Positions 1-9,339 of a stretch of 64,000 nt of DNA are shown in pieces. The stretch is from NCBI RefSeq assembly GCF_016894265.1, contig NZ_CP069791.1, positions 1,488,001 through 1,552,000 of the forward strand. The letters are read 5' to 3'. The position numbers and the translations under genes were made by a program. A model generated the notes under the pieces. That model was given only the letters and a program-made list of their open reading frames with translations. It made no database searches and had not been told where the DNA came from. The number at the start of each line of letters is the position of its first letter. Positions within the stretch are counted from its first letter, which is position 1. This DNA comes from Corynebacterium tuberculostearicum. GTDB taxonomy: Bacteria; Actinomycetota; Actinomycetes; Mycobacteriales; Mycobacteriaceae.

Positions 1-3000
1 AGGCGTTGACGGATATCTCACGCATGAGGAGCGTAAGCGTGGTCGTTACCATGGCGGCATCTGCGGCGGCCTTGGTGGGATGGACCTTGAGTTCGACGCC
101 GTTCTTGGTAGCGACTAGGGCAGGGTAGGCGGTGACTTCGTGGCCGTCGACGGTGGTCTTGACCGTGTCATCGATCTTGCCAAGGGTATCGTCGGTCCAC
201 TCGCTGACGGCGGTGGATTCTGAAGTGCGCGAGACGCGAGATACGGAGGACTTGATGTGTCCGGCCTGACGCTGCACGAGCGCCGCGAGGTCGCGGTCGG
301 AGTCGACGATTTTGCCGCGCTTATCGATGGCCCCGTAGTTCATCCGCAGGTGGGCGGGTAGCTTGCTGGCCTGGAAGTCGGTGGCGTTGATTCCTTGGCC
401 GCCGAGTTCGCGGAGGACGTCGGCAAGCTGCTGGGTGATGGTGCCTTCATAAGGGATGAGGCGGTCGATGGCGCGCTCGGCAAATTCGGGCGCGGGGACG
501 ACAGTGCGGCGCAGGGCCTTGGGCAGGCTGCGGATGAGCTCGGTGACGAGCTCGAGACGTAGACCCGGAACGAGCCAATCAAAGCCTTCGGTATCCAAAC
601 CGGCGAGCATAGGAATGGGGACCATTACGGTGACGCCGTCGAGAGGATCGCCGGGCTCGAACTTGTAGGTCAGTTCGTAATCGATAGAGCCCTTGCGCCA
701 GTGGTCGGGGAAGGATTCCTCGGTGACCTCGTGGGAGTCATCGATGAGCTTAGCGGGATCGAAATCCAGCAGATCCGGGGTGCGGCGGCGCTCCTTTTTC
801 CACCACGAGTCAAAGTGGCGGCCGGTGGTTACCTTTGCCGGAATGCGCTGGTCATAGAAATCGAAGAGCGTGTCTTCGTCCACGATAAGGCCGCGGCGGC
901 GGGCCTTTTCTTCGTATTCAGCGGCGTCGTCAAGCGCTTGGGCGTTTGCCTTGAAGAAGGCGTGGTGGGTGTTCCAGTCGCCGGCGATAAGGGCATTGCG
1001 GATGAACATATCGCGGGCAGCGGTGGGATCAACGCGGTGGTAGGGCACGGTGCGGTCGGCCACGATGGGCACGCCGTAGAGCGTGGATTTTTGGTGCGCG
1101 ATGGCGGCGGCGCGCTTGCGAGACCAGGTGGGCTCGGAGTAGTTGTGCTTGAGCAGGTCCGCGCCGAGCTTTTCTACCCAGGCAGGATCGATGGCGGCGA
1201 CATCGCGCGCCCAGAGGCGGGAAGTTTCCACCAGCTCGGCAGCCATGAGGAACTCGGGAGGCTTTTTAGCCAGGGCAGAGCCGGGGAATACCAGGAAGCG
1301 GGTGTTGCGTGCGCCCTGGAACTCCTTGGAATTGCCGTCGCGGGCGCCGATATTGGATAGCAGGCCCGAAAGGAGGGACATGTGGATGTCATCGGAGCGG
1401 CGCTCTGTCCCTTCCTGGTAGGTCCAGCCCAGCTGCTTGGCGACGTCCTTGAGCTGGCGCACCAAGTCAAACCACTCGCGGATGCGTATGTAGTGGAGGA
1501 ATTCCTGCTTCATGCGCTTGCGGAACTTATTGCCGGATTGCTCGTTGCGGGTTTGCTTGATGTAATCCCACAGCTTGAGCATGGACAAGAAATCCGAGGT
1601 CTTGTCCTTGAAGCGGGCGTGGGCTTGGTCGGCCTGGGCTTGGAAGTCGAGGGGACGCTCGCGCACATCTTGGATGGTCATGGCGGCAACGATGACCATG
1701 ACATCATCGAGGCATCCGTTGGCATTGGCTTCAATGAGCATGCGAGCCATGCGCGGATCCAGTGGGATGCGGGCAAGATCGCGGCCGATGGTGGTGAGCG
1801 AGGGCTTGTCCTGCTTGTCGTGGAGGGCACCGAGCTCGTGCAGGAGGGTGAGACCATCGCGAATGGCCTTGTGCTCGGGCGGTTGGATGAAGGGGAATTG
1901 TTCGATATCACCGAGCTTGAGCGAAACCATTTGCAGGATGACACTCGCGAGGTTGGTGCGCAGGATTTCCGGGTCGGTGAACTCGGGACGGCTTTCAAAA
2001 TCCTGTTCGCTGTAGAGGCGGATGGCGATGCCGTCTGCAACGCGGCCGCAACGGCCGGAGCGCTGGTTGGCGGAGGCCTGCGAGATGGGCTCGATAGGCA
2101 ACCGCTGGACCTTGGTGCGCGTGGAATACCGCGAGATGCGGGCGGTGCCGGTATCGACGACATAGCGGATGCCGGGCACGGTAAGCGAGGTTTCGGCGAT
2201 ATTGGTGGCCAAGACGATGCGGCGGCCGCGGTGCTCGCTAAACACGCGGTGCTGTTCCTGGTTGGACAGGCGGCCAAAGAGGGGAGTGACCTCGACGTTT
2301 TTCCACTTCTTGCCTTCGATAGCCTCCATGGCATCGCGGATATCGCGCTCGCCAGGGAAGAAGCAGAGAATATCGCCGTCGCCTTCGCGCATGAGCTCTT
2401 CGATGGCCTCGGTCAAGCCGTCGAGCGGGTCTTGGTCCACGACTTTTCCGCCGGCCTCGAACTCGAGCGGCCGGTAGCGGATTTCTACGGGGTAGGTGCG
2501 CCCGGAGACCTCGATGATGGGGGCGGGGTTGCCGTCGGCGTCGGCAAAGTGGGCCGCAAAGCTTTCTGGGTCGATGGTTGCGGAGGTGATGATCACCTTG
2601 AGGTCTGGGCGCTTGGGCAATAGGCGCTTCAAGTAGCCCAAGAGGAAGTCGATATTGAGCGAGCGCTCGTGGGCCTCGTCGATAATGATGGTGTCGTACT
2701 TATTGAGGAAGCGGTCGCGCTGCATCTCGGCGAGAAGGATGCCGTCGGTCATCAGCTTGACGGCCGTGGTCTCAGAGACGCGGTCATCGAAGCGAATGGC
2801 GTAGCCGACGGACTCGCCGATTTTCTGGTCCAATTCCGCGGCGATGCGCTCTGCAACGGTGCGCGCTGCAATACGGCGCGGCTGGGTATGGCCGATGAAC
2901 CCGCGCCGGCCGCGGCCCAGCTCGAGGCAGATTTTCGGGATCTGGGTGGTCTTACCAGAACCGGTCTCACCAGCGATGATAACGACCTGATTGTCCCGAA

Positions 3001-3247
3001 TTGCCTCGGCGATATCGTCCTTGCGGGCGGTGACGGGGAGGGCGTCGGGGTAGGAGATGGTGGGAACGGCGGCGTCGGTAAGCGCGACGCGCTCGGCCGC
3101 GGCATGGATTTCAGCGCCGATTTCTTGCAGCGCTTTAGGGGCGCGAGCCTTCTTGAGACGGCGGCGGAAGGAGCGGGCCTCGGCCAAAGTGACATTTTCG
3201 AGTGCGGCGAAGAGCTCGTCGCGAGAAGGGGATTCGTTCTTAGTCAT
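1..3247 (-). CDS. hrpA: ATP-dependent RNA helicase HrpA (3' end beyond window)
   Basis: Large DEAH-box helicase read on the minus strand from ATG at 3247; the frame is still open at base 1, so the C-terminus is missing. A Walker A motif GETGSGKT lies at about residues 93-100, a DEAH box (IIIDEAHERS) near 190, a SAT motif (ITSATID) shortly after, and the motif VI string QRSGRCGRV near 395. The N-terminus MTKNESPSRDELFAAL and the long C-terminal extension fit HrpA (about 1300 residues), not the shorter HrpB. HrpA proteins act on RNA and on stalled or collided ribosomes in the cytoplasm. The gene is divergent from the membrane-protein gene at 3354, and the 100-bp gap must hold both promoters. 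No frameshift was seen in the part that is present. Confidence 0.93.
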   Translation of the reverse strand, partial: MTKNESPSRDELFAALENVTLAEARSFRRRLKKARAPKALQEIGAEIHAAAERVALTDAAVPTISYPDALPVTARKDDIAEAIRDNQVVIIAGETGSGKTTQIPKICLELGRGRRGFIGHTQPRRIAARTVAERIAAELDQKIGESVGYAIRFDDRVSETTAVKLMTDGILLAEMQRDRFLNKYDTIIIDEAHERSLNIDFLLGYLKRLLPKRPDLKVIITSATIDPESFAAHFADADGNPAPIIEVSGRTYPVEIRYRPLEFEAGGKVVDQDPLDGLTEAIEELMREGDGDILCFFPGERDIRDAMEAIEGKKWKNVEVTPLFGRLSNQEQHRVFSEHRGRRIVLATNIAETSLTVPGIRYVVDTGTARISRYSTRTKVQRLPIEPISQASANQRSGRCGRVADGIAIRLYSEQDFESRPEFTDPEILRTNLASVILQMVSLKLGDIEQFPFIQPPEHKAIRDGLTLLHELGALHDKQDKPSLTTIGRDLARIPLDPRMARMLIEANANGCLDDVMVIVAAMTIQDVRERPLDFQAQADQAHARFKDKTSDFLSMLKLWDYIKQTRNEQSGNKFRKRMKQEFLHYIRIREWFDLVRQLKDVAKQLGWTYQEGTERRSDDIHMSLLSGLLSNIGARDGNSKEFQGARNTRFLVFPGSALAKKPPEFLMAAELVETSRLWARDVAAIDPAWVEKLGADLLKHNYSEPTWSRKRAAAIAHQKSTLYGVPIVADRTVPYHRVDPTAARDMFIRNALIAGDWNTHHAFFKANAQALDDAAEYEEKARRRGLIVDEDTLFDFYDQRIPAKVTTGRHFDSWWKKERRRTPDLLDFDPAKLIDDSHEVTEESFPDHWRKGSIDYELTYKFEPGDPLDGVTVMVPIPMLAGLDTEGFDWLVPGLRLELVTELIRSLPKALRRTVVPAPEFAERAIDRLIPYEGTITQQLADVLRELGGQGINATDFQASKLPAHLRMNYGAIDKRGKIVDSDRDLAALVQRQAGHIKSSVSRVSRTSESTAVSEWTDDTLGKIDDTVKTTVDGHEVTAYPALVATKNGVELKVHPTKAAADAAMVTTTLTLLMREISVNA

Positions 3248-3353
3248 GACTAGGCAACGAGTTTACCCGTCCACCTGAAATGAGGAAAAAGTTGTTAAAG
3301 TGAAAATACTTATCCATTTTTCTATGTGCATTCCTGAAGGAGGAGCACCGCCT

Positions 3354-4262
3354 ATGACGAACCCGTATTCGGGTGGAAATGACGATTTTCCTCGCTATGA
3401 GCCGACCAACCATCCCGAGGATCGGCCGGACTACGGTCAGCTTCCATCGTATGGTGGCAGCCACGAGGGCAATGCCCAAGGCTACGCCGGCTACCAGGCG
3501 GGCGAGCCTCAGCACACCGGAAAGGTTTCGGCCATAGATGCCGTTTCTTGGGCTTTTCGGACTGTCTTTGGCAATTGGAAGCTGTGGATTCTAGGAGCAC
3601 TAGCGCTTTTTGTTCTAAGTATCGTTTTTGTAGCCATTGCTGGCGGCATTAATGCCGCGAGCTACTCCGGCTCGGGTGAGCCAACCGCGGGTTCTTGGGT
3701 TTCTCAGCTCATTTCGACTGTCCTAAGCCTTGTATTGTCGCTGGTAATTATGCGCCTAGCGCTTTTCCAGATCGATGACGCCCGCACCGGTTGGGGTTAC
3801 CTTTTTAAGAACGTGCGTTGGTGGCAGCCGCTGGTCATCATGCTTGTCATCGGGGCGGTGGCGAGCCTCATTGCATTCGCTGCAGTAGGTGGAACTGTCT
3901 ATGGGTTGCTTAACGACGCCGAGAATATGACGGAGGACGAAGCAGTTGCGGCAGTATTAAGCGTCATGGGCATCATCGGCGTGATTTCGCTGATTAGCTT
4001 CTTTATCCAACCATTCTTCTCGCTGATGCAATGGTTCGCGGCCGATGGCGATAGCGTTGGGGATGCCGTGAAGAAGGGCTTTCAGGCAGGTAAGAACAAC
4101 TACGGCCAAATGTTGCTACTGGCAATTTTGAACTTTTTCATCATCGTGGCTGGTTTCTTGCTTTTGGGCATCGGCCTCATCGTGGCGTATCCGGTTACTC
4201 TCTTGGCACAGGCGCATATGTTCCGCCAGTGCGCGGGCCGCAACACCTTCCCACAGGTCTAG
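3354..4262 (+). CDS. Conserved hypothetical multi-pass membrane protein
   Basis: 302 residues. I prefer ATG 3354 because a strong AAGGAGGA ribosome-binding site lies just before it; an upstream in-frame GTG at 3300 has none. The first 60 residues are hydrophilic and rich in Pro, Gly and Tyr (MTNPYSGGNDDFPRYEP...). They are followed by about five to six hydrophobic segments, starting at LWILGALALFVLSIVFVAIAGG. The pattern resembles actinobacterial proteins with a disordered cytoplasmic tail and a membrane core of the glycerophosphodiesterase-membrane-domain type, but I cannot assign a function. It is a single-gene unit, closed by the hairpin at 4275-4309. Confidence 0.8.
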   Translation: MTNPYSGGNDDFPRYEPTNHPEDRPDYGQLPSYGGSHEGNAQGYAGYQAGEPQHTGKVSAIDAVSWAFRTVFGNWKLWILGALALFVLSIVFVAIAGGINAASYSGSGEPTAGSWVSQLISTVLSLVLSLVIMRLALFQIDDARTGWGYLFKNVRWWQPLVIMLVIGAVASLIAFAAVGGTVYGLLNDAENMTEDEAVAAVLSVMGIIGVISLISFFIQPFFSLMQWFAADGDSVGDAVKKGFQAGKNNYGQMLLLAILNFFIIVAGFLLLGIGLIVAYPVTLLAQAHMFRQCAGRNTFPQV

Positions 4263-4274
4263 CGCACCATAGTT

Positions 4275-4309
4275 AAAGGCCACCGCTCCAATTAGGGGCG
4301 GTGGCCTTT
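4275..4309 (+). terminator. Intrinsic terminator after membrane-protein gene
   Basis: A perfect 12-bp stem (AAAGGCCACCGC / GCGGTGGCCTTT) with an 11-nt loop. The A-run before and T-run after the stem suit termination in both directions, so it can serve the upstream membrane-protein gene and the convergent oxyR gene, which ends at 4352. Confidence 0.85.
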
Positions 4310-4351
4310 GGCGTGCTTGGCGACGCCCCCGTGTGGGGCCGCCGGGTGAGA

Positions 4352-5296
4352 CTACTGCCGGGAGCGCTCAATCGCCTTGTTATAGGCGGAGGTGATGAGT
4401 GTGCCGAATTCGCGGAATTCCTCGGCGCGGGCGGCGGAGGAACGGAACACGAGGCCCACCTCGCGTTCGGCGGTGACATCGGAGGCAAAGTGGGCGATGG
4501 CGACGTCCTTGCCGTGGCATTCGGTGGCTAGGGCGGACTCGGGGACGAGGGTGCAGCCCAGTCCGCCCATGACCAGCTGCATGATGGTGGTCAGGGAGGA
4601 GGCGCGGGTGACGGAATTGGTGGCCTCGGCTGGGTTGATATTGGCATGGCGACAGAGGTCGACTACTTGGTCGCGCAAGCAGTGGCCGTCGTCAAGCAGC
4701 AGCAAATCCAGGTCCTTGAGTTCCGCAAGCTCGACATCCTCGCGGCCGGCGATGGGGTGATCCGGCGGGCAGACAATGGAGAATTTCTCCGTGTACAGAG
4801 GGCTATCGACCATGCCGGTGGCCTCGGATGGAAGGGCCATGATGGCAAGATCCAAGTTGCCATTGCGCAGGCGAGTGATGAGGTGCTGGGTTTGCTCCTC
4901 GACGAAGCGTGGCTCGAGGTCCGGGTAGGCCTCTGCAAGCATGGAGAGCAGATCGGGAAGGATGTAGGGGGCAATGGTGGGGATAACGCCGATGGTCAGT
5001 GGGCCGGCAAGGGTGCCGTTGGCGCCGCGGGCATGGGCGAGGAAGGTATCGGCGGCCTCAAGAGTGGCCTTGGCATAGGGGAGGAGGGTCTCACCGGCCG
5101 AGGTGACGATGACCTTGCGGGTAGAGCGCTCGATGAGCTGCAAACCCAAGCCCTGTTCGAGAGCAACGAGGCCCTGGGAGAGGGAGGGCTGGGAAATTTC
5201 GAGTTTGGCGGCTGCGGTACCAAAGTGCTTGTTTTCCGCCACGGTGACAAAGGTACGCAGCTGAGCAAGTGTAGGGCGATACTCTTTATTATGCAT
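4352..5296 (-). CDS. oxyR: Hydrogen peroxide-responsive LysR regulator OxyR
   Basis: 314 residues. The N-terminus MHNKEYRPTLAQLRTF is nearly the known corynebacterial OxyR N-terminus. A LysR winged helix-turn-helix spans residues 5-65 (FGTAAAKLEISQPSLSQ), followed by a periplasmic-binding-like effector domain. Cys206 (DGHCLRDQ) and Cys215 (DLCRH) match the peroxide-sensing cysteine pair of OxyR, although the spacing is shorter than in some homologues. ATG 5296 is preferred over an in-frame GTG at 5305. The gene is divergent from ahpC-ahpD, the classic arrangement for direct control of peroxide detoxification and autoregulation. In corynebacteria OxyR commonly acts as a repressor (family knowledge). 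Confidence 0.95.
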   Translation of the reverse strand: MHNKEYRPTLAQLRTFVTVAENKHFGTAAAKLEISQPSLSQGLVALEQGLGLQLIERSTRKVIVTSAGETLLPYAKATLEAADTFLAHARGANGTLAGPLTIGVIPTIAPYILPDLLSMLAEAYPDLEPRFVEEQTQHLITRLRNGNLDLAIMALPSEATGMVDSPLYTEKFSIVCPPDHPIAGREDVELAELKDLDLLLLDDGHCLRDQVVDLCRHANINPAEATNSVTRASSLTTIMQLVMGGLGCTLVPESALATECHGKDVAIAHFASDVTAEREVGLVFRSSAARAEEFREFGTLITSAYNKAIERSRQ

Positions 5297-5332
5297 GCCT
5301 ATCACTCTAACACTTACCTATAGGATTTGCTA

Positions 5333-5360
5333 TTGACGCGAGCGGAAAAGATGGTATAAC
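5333..5360 (+). promoter_or_regulatory. Putative ahpC promoter
   Basis: TTGACG (5333-5338) and TATAAC (5355-5360) form a -35/-10 pair with a 16-bp spacer. Transcription would start near 5367, giving a leader of about 90 nt. It lies in the 160-bp oxyR-ahpC intergenic region, so OxyR probably binds at or next to it. I cannot delimit the operator with confidence. Confidence 0.6.
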
Positions 5361-5370
5361 TGATCGTGTT

Positions 5371-5391
5371 GGGCCGGACACGGTCCGGCCC
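5371..5391 (+). promoter_or_regulatory. Stable stem-loop in ahpC 5' leader
   Basis: A perfect 9-bp GC-rich stem (GGGCCGGAC / GTCCGGCCC) with an ACG loop, only a few bases downstream of the predicted transcription start. No T-run follows, so it is not a standard terminator. It may stabilise the mRNA 5' end or act as a regulatory structure. Confidence 0.65.
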
Positions 5392-5456
5392 CGCTGCTTG
5401 TACACAAAGCGGCAGGAAACTTAGAGGAAAAGCCTTTGCTAAAGGAGTTGAAGACT

Positions 5457-6050
5457 ATGCCTATTTTGACCGTCGGCGAAAAGTTCCCAGAGTTCAACCT
5501 CACCGCCCTGACCGGTGGCGACCTGCACGATGTCAACGCTAACCAGCCGGAGGACTACTTCGAGCAGGTATCCCTGGACAAGTACGAGGGCAAGTGGAAG
5601 GTCGTCTTCTTCTACCCGAAGGACTTCACCTTCGTTTGCCCGACTGAGATCGCTGCCTTTGGCAAGCTGGACGAGGAATTCCAGGACCGCGATACCCAGA
5701 TCCTCGGTGGCTCCACCGATAACGAGTTCGCTCACTTCAACTGGCGCGCAACCCACCCGGATCTGAAGGAAGTTCCTTTCCCGATGTTCTCCGACGTGCG
5801 CCACGACCTCATTCGTGCGCTGGGCGTAGAAAACGCCGATGGCGTTGCTGACCGCGCCACCTTCATCATCGACCCGGATGGCGTTATCCAGTTCGTATCC
5901 GTCACCCCGGATGCTGTCGGCCGTAACGTAGACGAGGTTCTGCGCGTGCTCGACGCCCTGCAGTCCGAAGAGGTCTGCGCTTGCAACTGGGAGAAGAACG
6001 ACCCAACCAAGAACATCAACAAGATGGACGTCGTTCAGTCCGCACTCTAA
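5457..6050 (+). CDS. ahpC: Alkyl hydroperoxide reductase / peroxiredoxin AhpC
   Basis: 197 residues, a typical 2-Cys peroxiredoxin length. ATG 5457 is preferred because AAAGGAG lies at 5440-5446. The peroxidatic cysteine is C61 in FTFVCPTE; the resolving cysteine lies in the C-terminal segment SEEVCACNWEK. The enzyme reduces H2O2, organic hydroperoxides and probably peroxynitrite in the cytoplasm. In actinobacteria its disulfide is reduced by AhpD, which is encoded next door. The divergent OxyR gene indicates peroxide-responsive expression. A hairpin between ahpC and ahpD may lower ahpD transcript levels. Confidence 0.97.
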   Translation: MPILTVGEKFPEFNLTALTGGDLHDVNANQPEDYFEQVSLDKYEGKWKVVFFYPKDFTFVCPTEIAAFGKLDEEFQDRDTQILGGSTDNEFAHFNWRATHPDLKEVPFPMFSDVRHDLIRALGVENADGVADRATFIIDPDGVIQFVSVTPDAVGRNVDEVLRVLDALQSEEVCACNWEKNDPTKNINKMDVVQSAL

Positions 6051-6072
6051 ATCTCACTGAGATGCAGGTTTA

Positions 6073-6100
6073 CCCCGCTTTCGTGGCGGGGTTTCCTTTT
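6073..6100 (+). terminator. Terminator or attenuator between ahpC and ahpD
   Basis: CCCCGC at 6073-6078 pairs with GCGGGG at 6086-6091, followed by a T-rich tail (TTTCCTTTT). The short stem and its place inside the ahpC-ahpD unit suggest partial termination that sets the ratio of the two products. Confidence 0.7.
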
Positions 6101-6147
6101 AAATCCAGCACAGCAAATTCCTATCAAAACCTCAAAGGAGAAAAGCT

Positions 6148-6672
6148 ATGTCTATTGATAATCTGAAGTCTTCCCTGCCGGAGTACGCCAAGGACCAGAA
6201 GCTCAACCTGGGCACCCTGACCCGTTCCAAGGACCTGGACGAGGAGCAGCTCTGGGGCTGCCTGCTGGCATCGGCCGCCGCAACCCGCAATGACACCGTG
6301 CTGTCTGAGATTGCGGAGGAAGCAAAGGAGCACCTGTCTGAGGAAGCTATCGAGGCAGCCTACGGCGCAGCCACCGTGATGGCTATGAACAATGTTGCCT
6401 ACCGCGCCAAGGGCTGGTTGGGCGATGACTACGCACAGGTGAAGTTCGGCCTGCGCATGAACATCATCTCCAAGCCAGGCGTAGACAAGGCCAACTTCGA
6501 GCTGTGGAATACCGCAGTCTCCGCCATCAATGGCTGCGAGCACTGCCTGGGTGCCCACGCTCACGAGCTCAACGAGGCTGGCCTGAGCAAGGAGCAGGTC
6601 TGGGAGGCCGTCAAGGTTGCGGCCGTTGTCCAGGCTGTGGCACAGGCTGTCCAGATCGAGGCCGCACGCTAA
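6148..6672 (+). CDS. ahpD: Alkyl hydroperoxide reductase AhpD
   Basis: 174 residues starting at ATG 6148, which follows an AAAGGAGA site. The carboxymuconolactone-decarboxylase-like fold carries the AhpD redox motif C130-E-H-C133 followed by H137 (CEHCLGAH). In mycobacteria AhpD passes electrons from dihydrolipoamide/lipoamide dehydrogenase partners to AhpC; the same role is inferred here from adjacency. The gene shares the OxyR-linked promoter upstream of ahpC, with an attenuator-like hairpin in between. It ends at a strong convergent terminator shared with the helicase gene. Confidence 0.96.
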   Translation: MSIDNLKSSLPEYAKDQKLNLGTLTRSKDLDEEQLWGCLLASAAATRNDTVLSEIAEEAKEHLSEEAIEAAYGAATVMAMNNVAYRAKGWLGDDYAQVKFGLRMNIISKPGVDKANFELWNTAVSAINGCEHCLGAHAHELNEAGLSKEQVWEAVKVAAVVQAVAQAVQIEAAR

Positions 6673-6687
6673 AATAGCCGGCCTTTA

Positions 6688-6744
6688 GCCGCCCTCGCGC
6701 TTGCCGACGCCCTCCTTATTCCGGGGCGCGGCAACCAGGGCGGC
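6688..6744. terminator. Bidirectional terminator between ahpD and helicase gene
   Basis: GCCGCCCT (6688-6695) pairs with AGGGCGGC (6737-6744). Inner TTGCCG / CGGCAA-like pairing gives a long compound hairpin followed by TTT. The flanking genes are convergent. Confidence 0.7.
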
Positions 6745-6761
6745 TTTGTCGTTTTCGCTGG

Positions 6762-9305
6762 CTAGTACTCCACGCGCAGGTCCGACAGTCGGACTTCGCC
6801 GGCTTCATCGGAGGCATCGAGATCCACCGTAGCGACGAACTGGTAGGCGTGGTCGCCGACTGGGTCCTTAATGATCTGACGCACGGACCACAAACGCGAG
6901 TCAGTATCGCCCAGGCGGAAGTACTCGGGACCGCGGGCCTCGGGGCCGGAATCGATATCGTCATATTCATCGAAATAGTCATCCAAGATAGCGCCGAAGT
7001 CCGGTACCTCGTCTAGATAATCAAGTAGCTCCGCCAGGCGGTCTTCTTTTTCTAGCGCGAAAAGCTGCACCAGACGGAACATGTAATTGCGCACCATAAT
7101 GGTAAAGGCGCGGCGATTGGCCGTGAGCGCGGTGGGGTCCTCCACGCCAAAGGCCAGCTCGCGATCCACCGTGTCTTGGTCGATGGGGGAGTCTTCGCCG
7201 GCCATTTGCGCCCATTCGTCGACAAGCGAGGAATCTACCTGGCGGATTAGCTCACCTAGCCAGATAACGATGTCTTCGAGTTCTGGCGTGTTGTACTCGT
7301 CCGGAATGGACTGCTTGAGGGTGCGCCAGGCGTCGGTCAGGTAGCGCAAAATCACGCCCTCGGAGCGGGCCAAGCCGTACGTTGCGACCAAATCCGAGAA
7401 GGTCATCGCGTTCTCGAGCATGTCGCGCACCACGGACTTAGGCCGCAGCTCAAACTCCCTAACCCACGCATTGGTCTCAGCAAAAGTATCGTAGGCCTGC
7501 TCCAGTAGCTCCTCGAGCGGCTTCGGCCAGGTGATGTCTTCTACGATATTCATGCGGTCGGTGTAGTCCACCCCGTCCGCCTTTAGCGCGGCGATCTCTT
7601 CGCCGCGGCGCTGCTTCTGCTGGGCAATGAGCACCTGGCGCGGGTCATCTAGGATGGCCTCGAACACGGAAATGACGTCCAGGTTATAGGTCTCTGCCTC
7701 CGGATCCAGCAGCGAGAGCGCCGCCAGCGCGAATGGGCCCAGCGGTTGATTGAGCGCAAAGTCACGCGGCAGCTCTCGCACCAAATGGTAGGGGCGACCG
7801 TAGATATCCAATCCCTTGGTGGATTTTTGTACCACGCCAGAATCCACTAGCCCGCGGAAGAGATCAAGTGCCGTGAGGATGTCTTTATTCTGCTTGCTGC
7901 GATTATCGTGGTTGTCTCGCAGCAGGTGGCGCATGTGGTCATAGCCATTGCCGTGGCGTGCCAAGACGTTGAGCAGCATGGAATTAGAAACGCGGAACTG
8001 AGAGGTAAGCTGTTCCGGTTCAGCCTCTGTAAGGCGCGCGAAGGTCTTCTCGGACCAGGACACTTCGCCTTCGCGGGCGGATTTCTTCTTCAGCTTCTTC
8101 AAGCGCTTGGGGTCGTCGCCGATGCGGCGGCGTTCCTTGGCATTTTCGATTTCGTGCTCGGGGGCCTCGACCACCACAGTGCCCTCGGTGTCATAGCCGG
8201 CTCGGCCGGCGCGGCCGGCAATCTGGTGGAATTCGCGCGATTTGAGGATGCGTTGGCGCTGGCCGTCGAACTTGGCAAGGCCAGTCATCAGCACGGTGCG
8301 GATGGGCACGTTAATGCCCACACCCAGGGTATCGGTGCCGCAAATGACCTTAAGCAGGCCCTTTTGCGCCAGGCGCTCTACTAAACGGCGGTATTTGGGC
8401 AGCATTCCCGCGTGGTGGATGCCGATGCCCTTGCGCAAGAGCTTGGACAGATCTTTGCCAAAGGCAGTGGTGAAGCGGAACCCACCTATTTCTTGAGCAA
8501 TCGCTTCCTTTTCTTCCTTGGTAATGATCCCCGAAAGTGAGGTGAGCGCCTGGGCGCGCTCGGCCGCTTCACGCTGCGAGAAGTGCACCACGTAGATGGG
8601 TGCCTTCTTATCGGCCAAGAGCTCCTCGATGGTCTCGTGCACCGCGCTAAAGACATAGGAGAAATCCAGCGGGACAGGCCGCGTGGTGCCGGCGACGAGG
8701 TTGGTGGCGCGGCCAGTGCGGCGGGTGAGATCATCTTCTAGCCACTGAGTATCGCCCAAAGTGGCGGACATGAGCAGGAACTGCGCCTTGGACAACTCCA
8801 GCAGCGGCACCTGCCAGGCCCAACCGCGATCCGGCTCGGAGTAGTAGTGGAACTCGTCCATCACTACTTGGTCGATATTGGCCTCGGCGCTATCGCGCAG
8901 CGCAATATTGGCCACAATCTCGGCGGTGGCGGCGATGATGGGGGCATTGCCATTAACGGTGGCGTCGCCAGTCATCATGCCCACATTTTCGGCGCCGAAG
9001 ATATCGCACAGGGCAAAGAACTTCTCGCTCACAAGGGCCTTAATCGGCGCAGTATAGAAGCTGCGCTGGCCACGAGCTAGGGCGATGAAGTGTGCAGCAT
9101 TAGCCACCATGGACTTTCCCGAGCCTGTAGGGGTAGCGAGGATAACATTATCGCCGGCCAAAATACCGAGCGAGGCTTCTTCTTGCGCTGGGTACAAATT
9201 GATACCCCGGCCGGTGGTCCACGAGGTAAAGGTATCCCAAATTGCCTCGTCTACGAGGGACTCGGGTACTTCCGTTAAATCTGGCAGCAGCTGAGATAAG
9301 TTCAC
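6762..9305 (-). CDS. Ski2-like DExH RNA helicase
   Basis: About 847 residues. Several GTG codons cluster at 9303-9314; I prefer GTG 9305 because AAGGTGG lies at a suitable distance, but 9314 is possible. The N-terminal RecA domain has ATPTGSGKS (Walker A) near residue 57, DEFHYY (DExH) near 150 and SATLGD. The second domain has HHAGMLPKYRRLVE, CGTDTLGVGINVP and HQIAGRAGRAG, the Ski2/Mtr4/HelY signature. The actinobacterial C-terminal extension (DUF3516-like) follows. It is probably involved in RNA turnover. It lies 34 bp downstream of the PAC2 gene on the same strand, so the two are likely co-transcribed. Confidence 0.9.
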   Translation of the reverse strand: MNLSQLLPDLTEVPESLVDEAIWDTFTSWTTGRGINLYPAQEEASLGILAGDNVILATPTGSGKSMVANAAHFIALARGQRSFYTAPIKALVSEKFFALCDIFGAENVGMMTGDATVNGNAPIIAATAEIVANIALRDSAEANIDQVVMDEFHYYSEPDRGWAWQVPLLELSKAQFLLMSATLGDTQWLEDDLTRRTGRATNLVAGTTRPVPLDFSYVFSAVHETIEELLADKKAPIYVVHFSQREAAERAQALTSLSGIITKEEKEAIAQEIGGFRFTTAFGKDLSKLLRKGIGIHHAGMLPKYRRLVERLAQKGLLKVICGTDTLGVGINVPIRTVLMTGLAKFDGQRQRILKSREFHQIAGRAGRAGYDTEGTVVVEAPEHEIENAKERRRIGDDPKRLKKLKKKSAREGEVSWSEKTFARLTEAEPEQLTSQFRVSNSMLLNVLARHGNGYDHMRHLLRDNHDNRSKQNKDILTALDLFRGLVDSGVVQKSTKGLDIYGRPYHLVRELPRDFALNQPLGPFALAALSLLDPEAETYNLDVISVFEAILDDPRQVLIAQQKQRRGEEIAALKADGVDYTDRMNIVEDITWPKPLEELLEQAYDTFAETNAWVREFELRPKSVVRDMLENAMTFSDLVATYGLARSEGVILRYLTDAWRTLKQSIPDEYNTPELEDIVIWLGELIRQVDSSLVDEWAQMAGEDSPIDQDTVDRELAFGVEDPTALTANRRAFTIMVRNYMFRLVQLFALEKEDRLAELLDYLDEVPDFGAILDDYFDEYDDIDSGPEARGPEYFRLGDTDSRLWSVRQIIKDPVGDHAYQFVATVDLDASDEAGEVRLSDLRVEY

Positions 9306-9339
9306 CCCCACCACCTTAGCGGCGATGGGGGCGGGTTAG

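Noticed and set aside
701..2623. Long plus-strand open frames opposite the hrpA gene (701-1360, 1382-2623)
   Set aside because: They are antisense shadows of a high-GC gene. The minus-strand frame carries all helicase motifs, while these have none.
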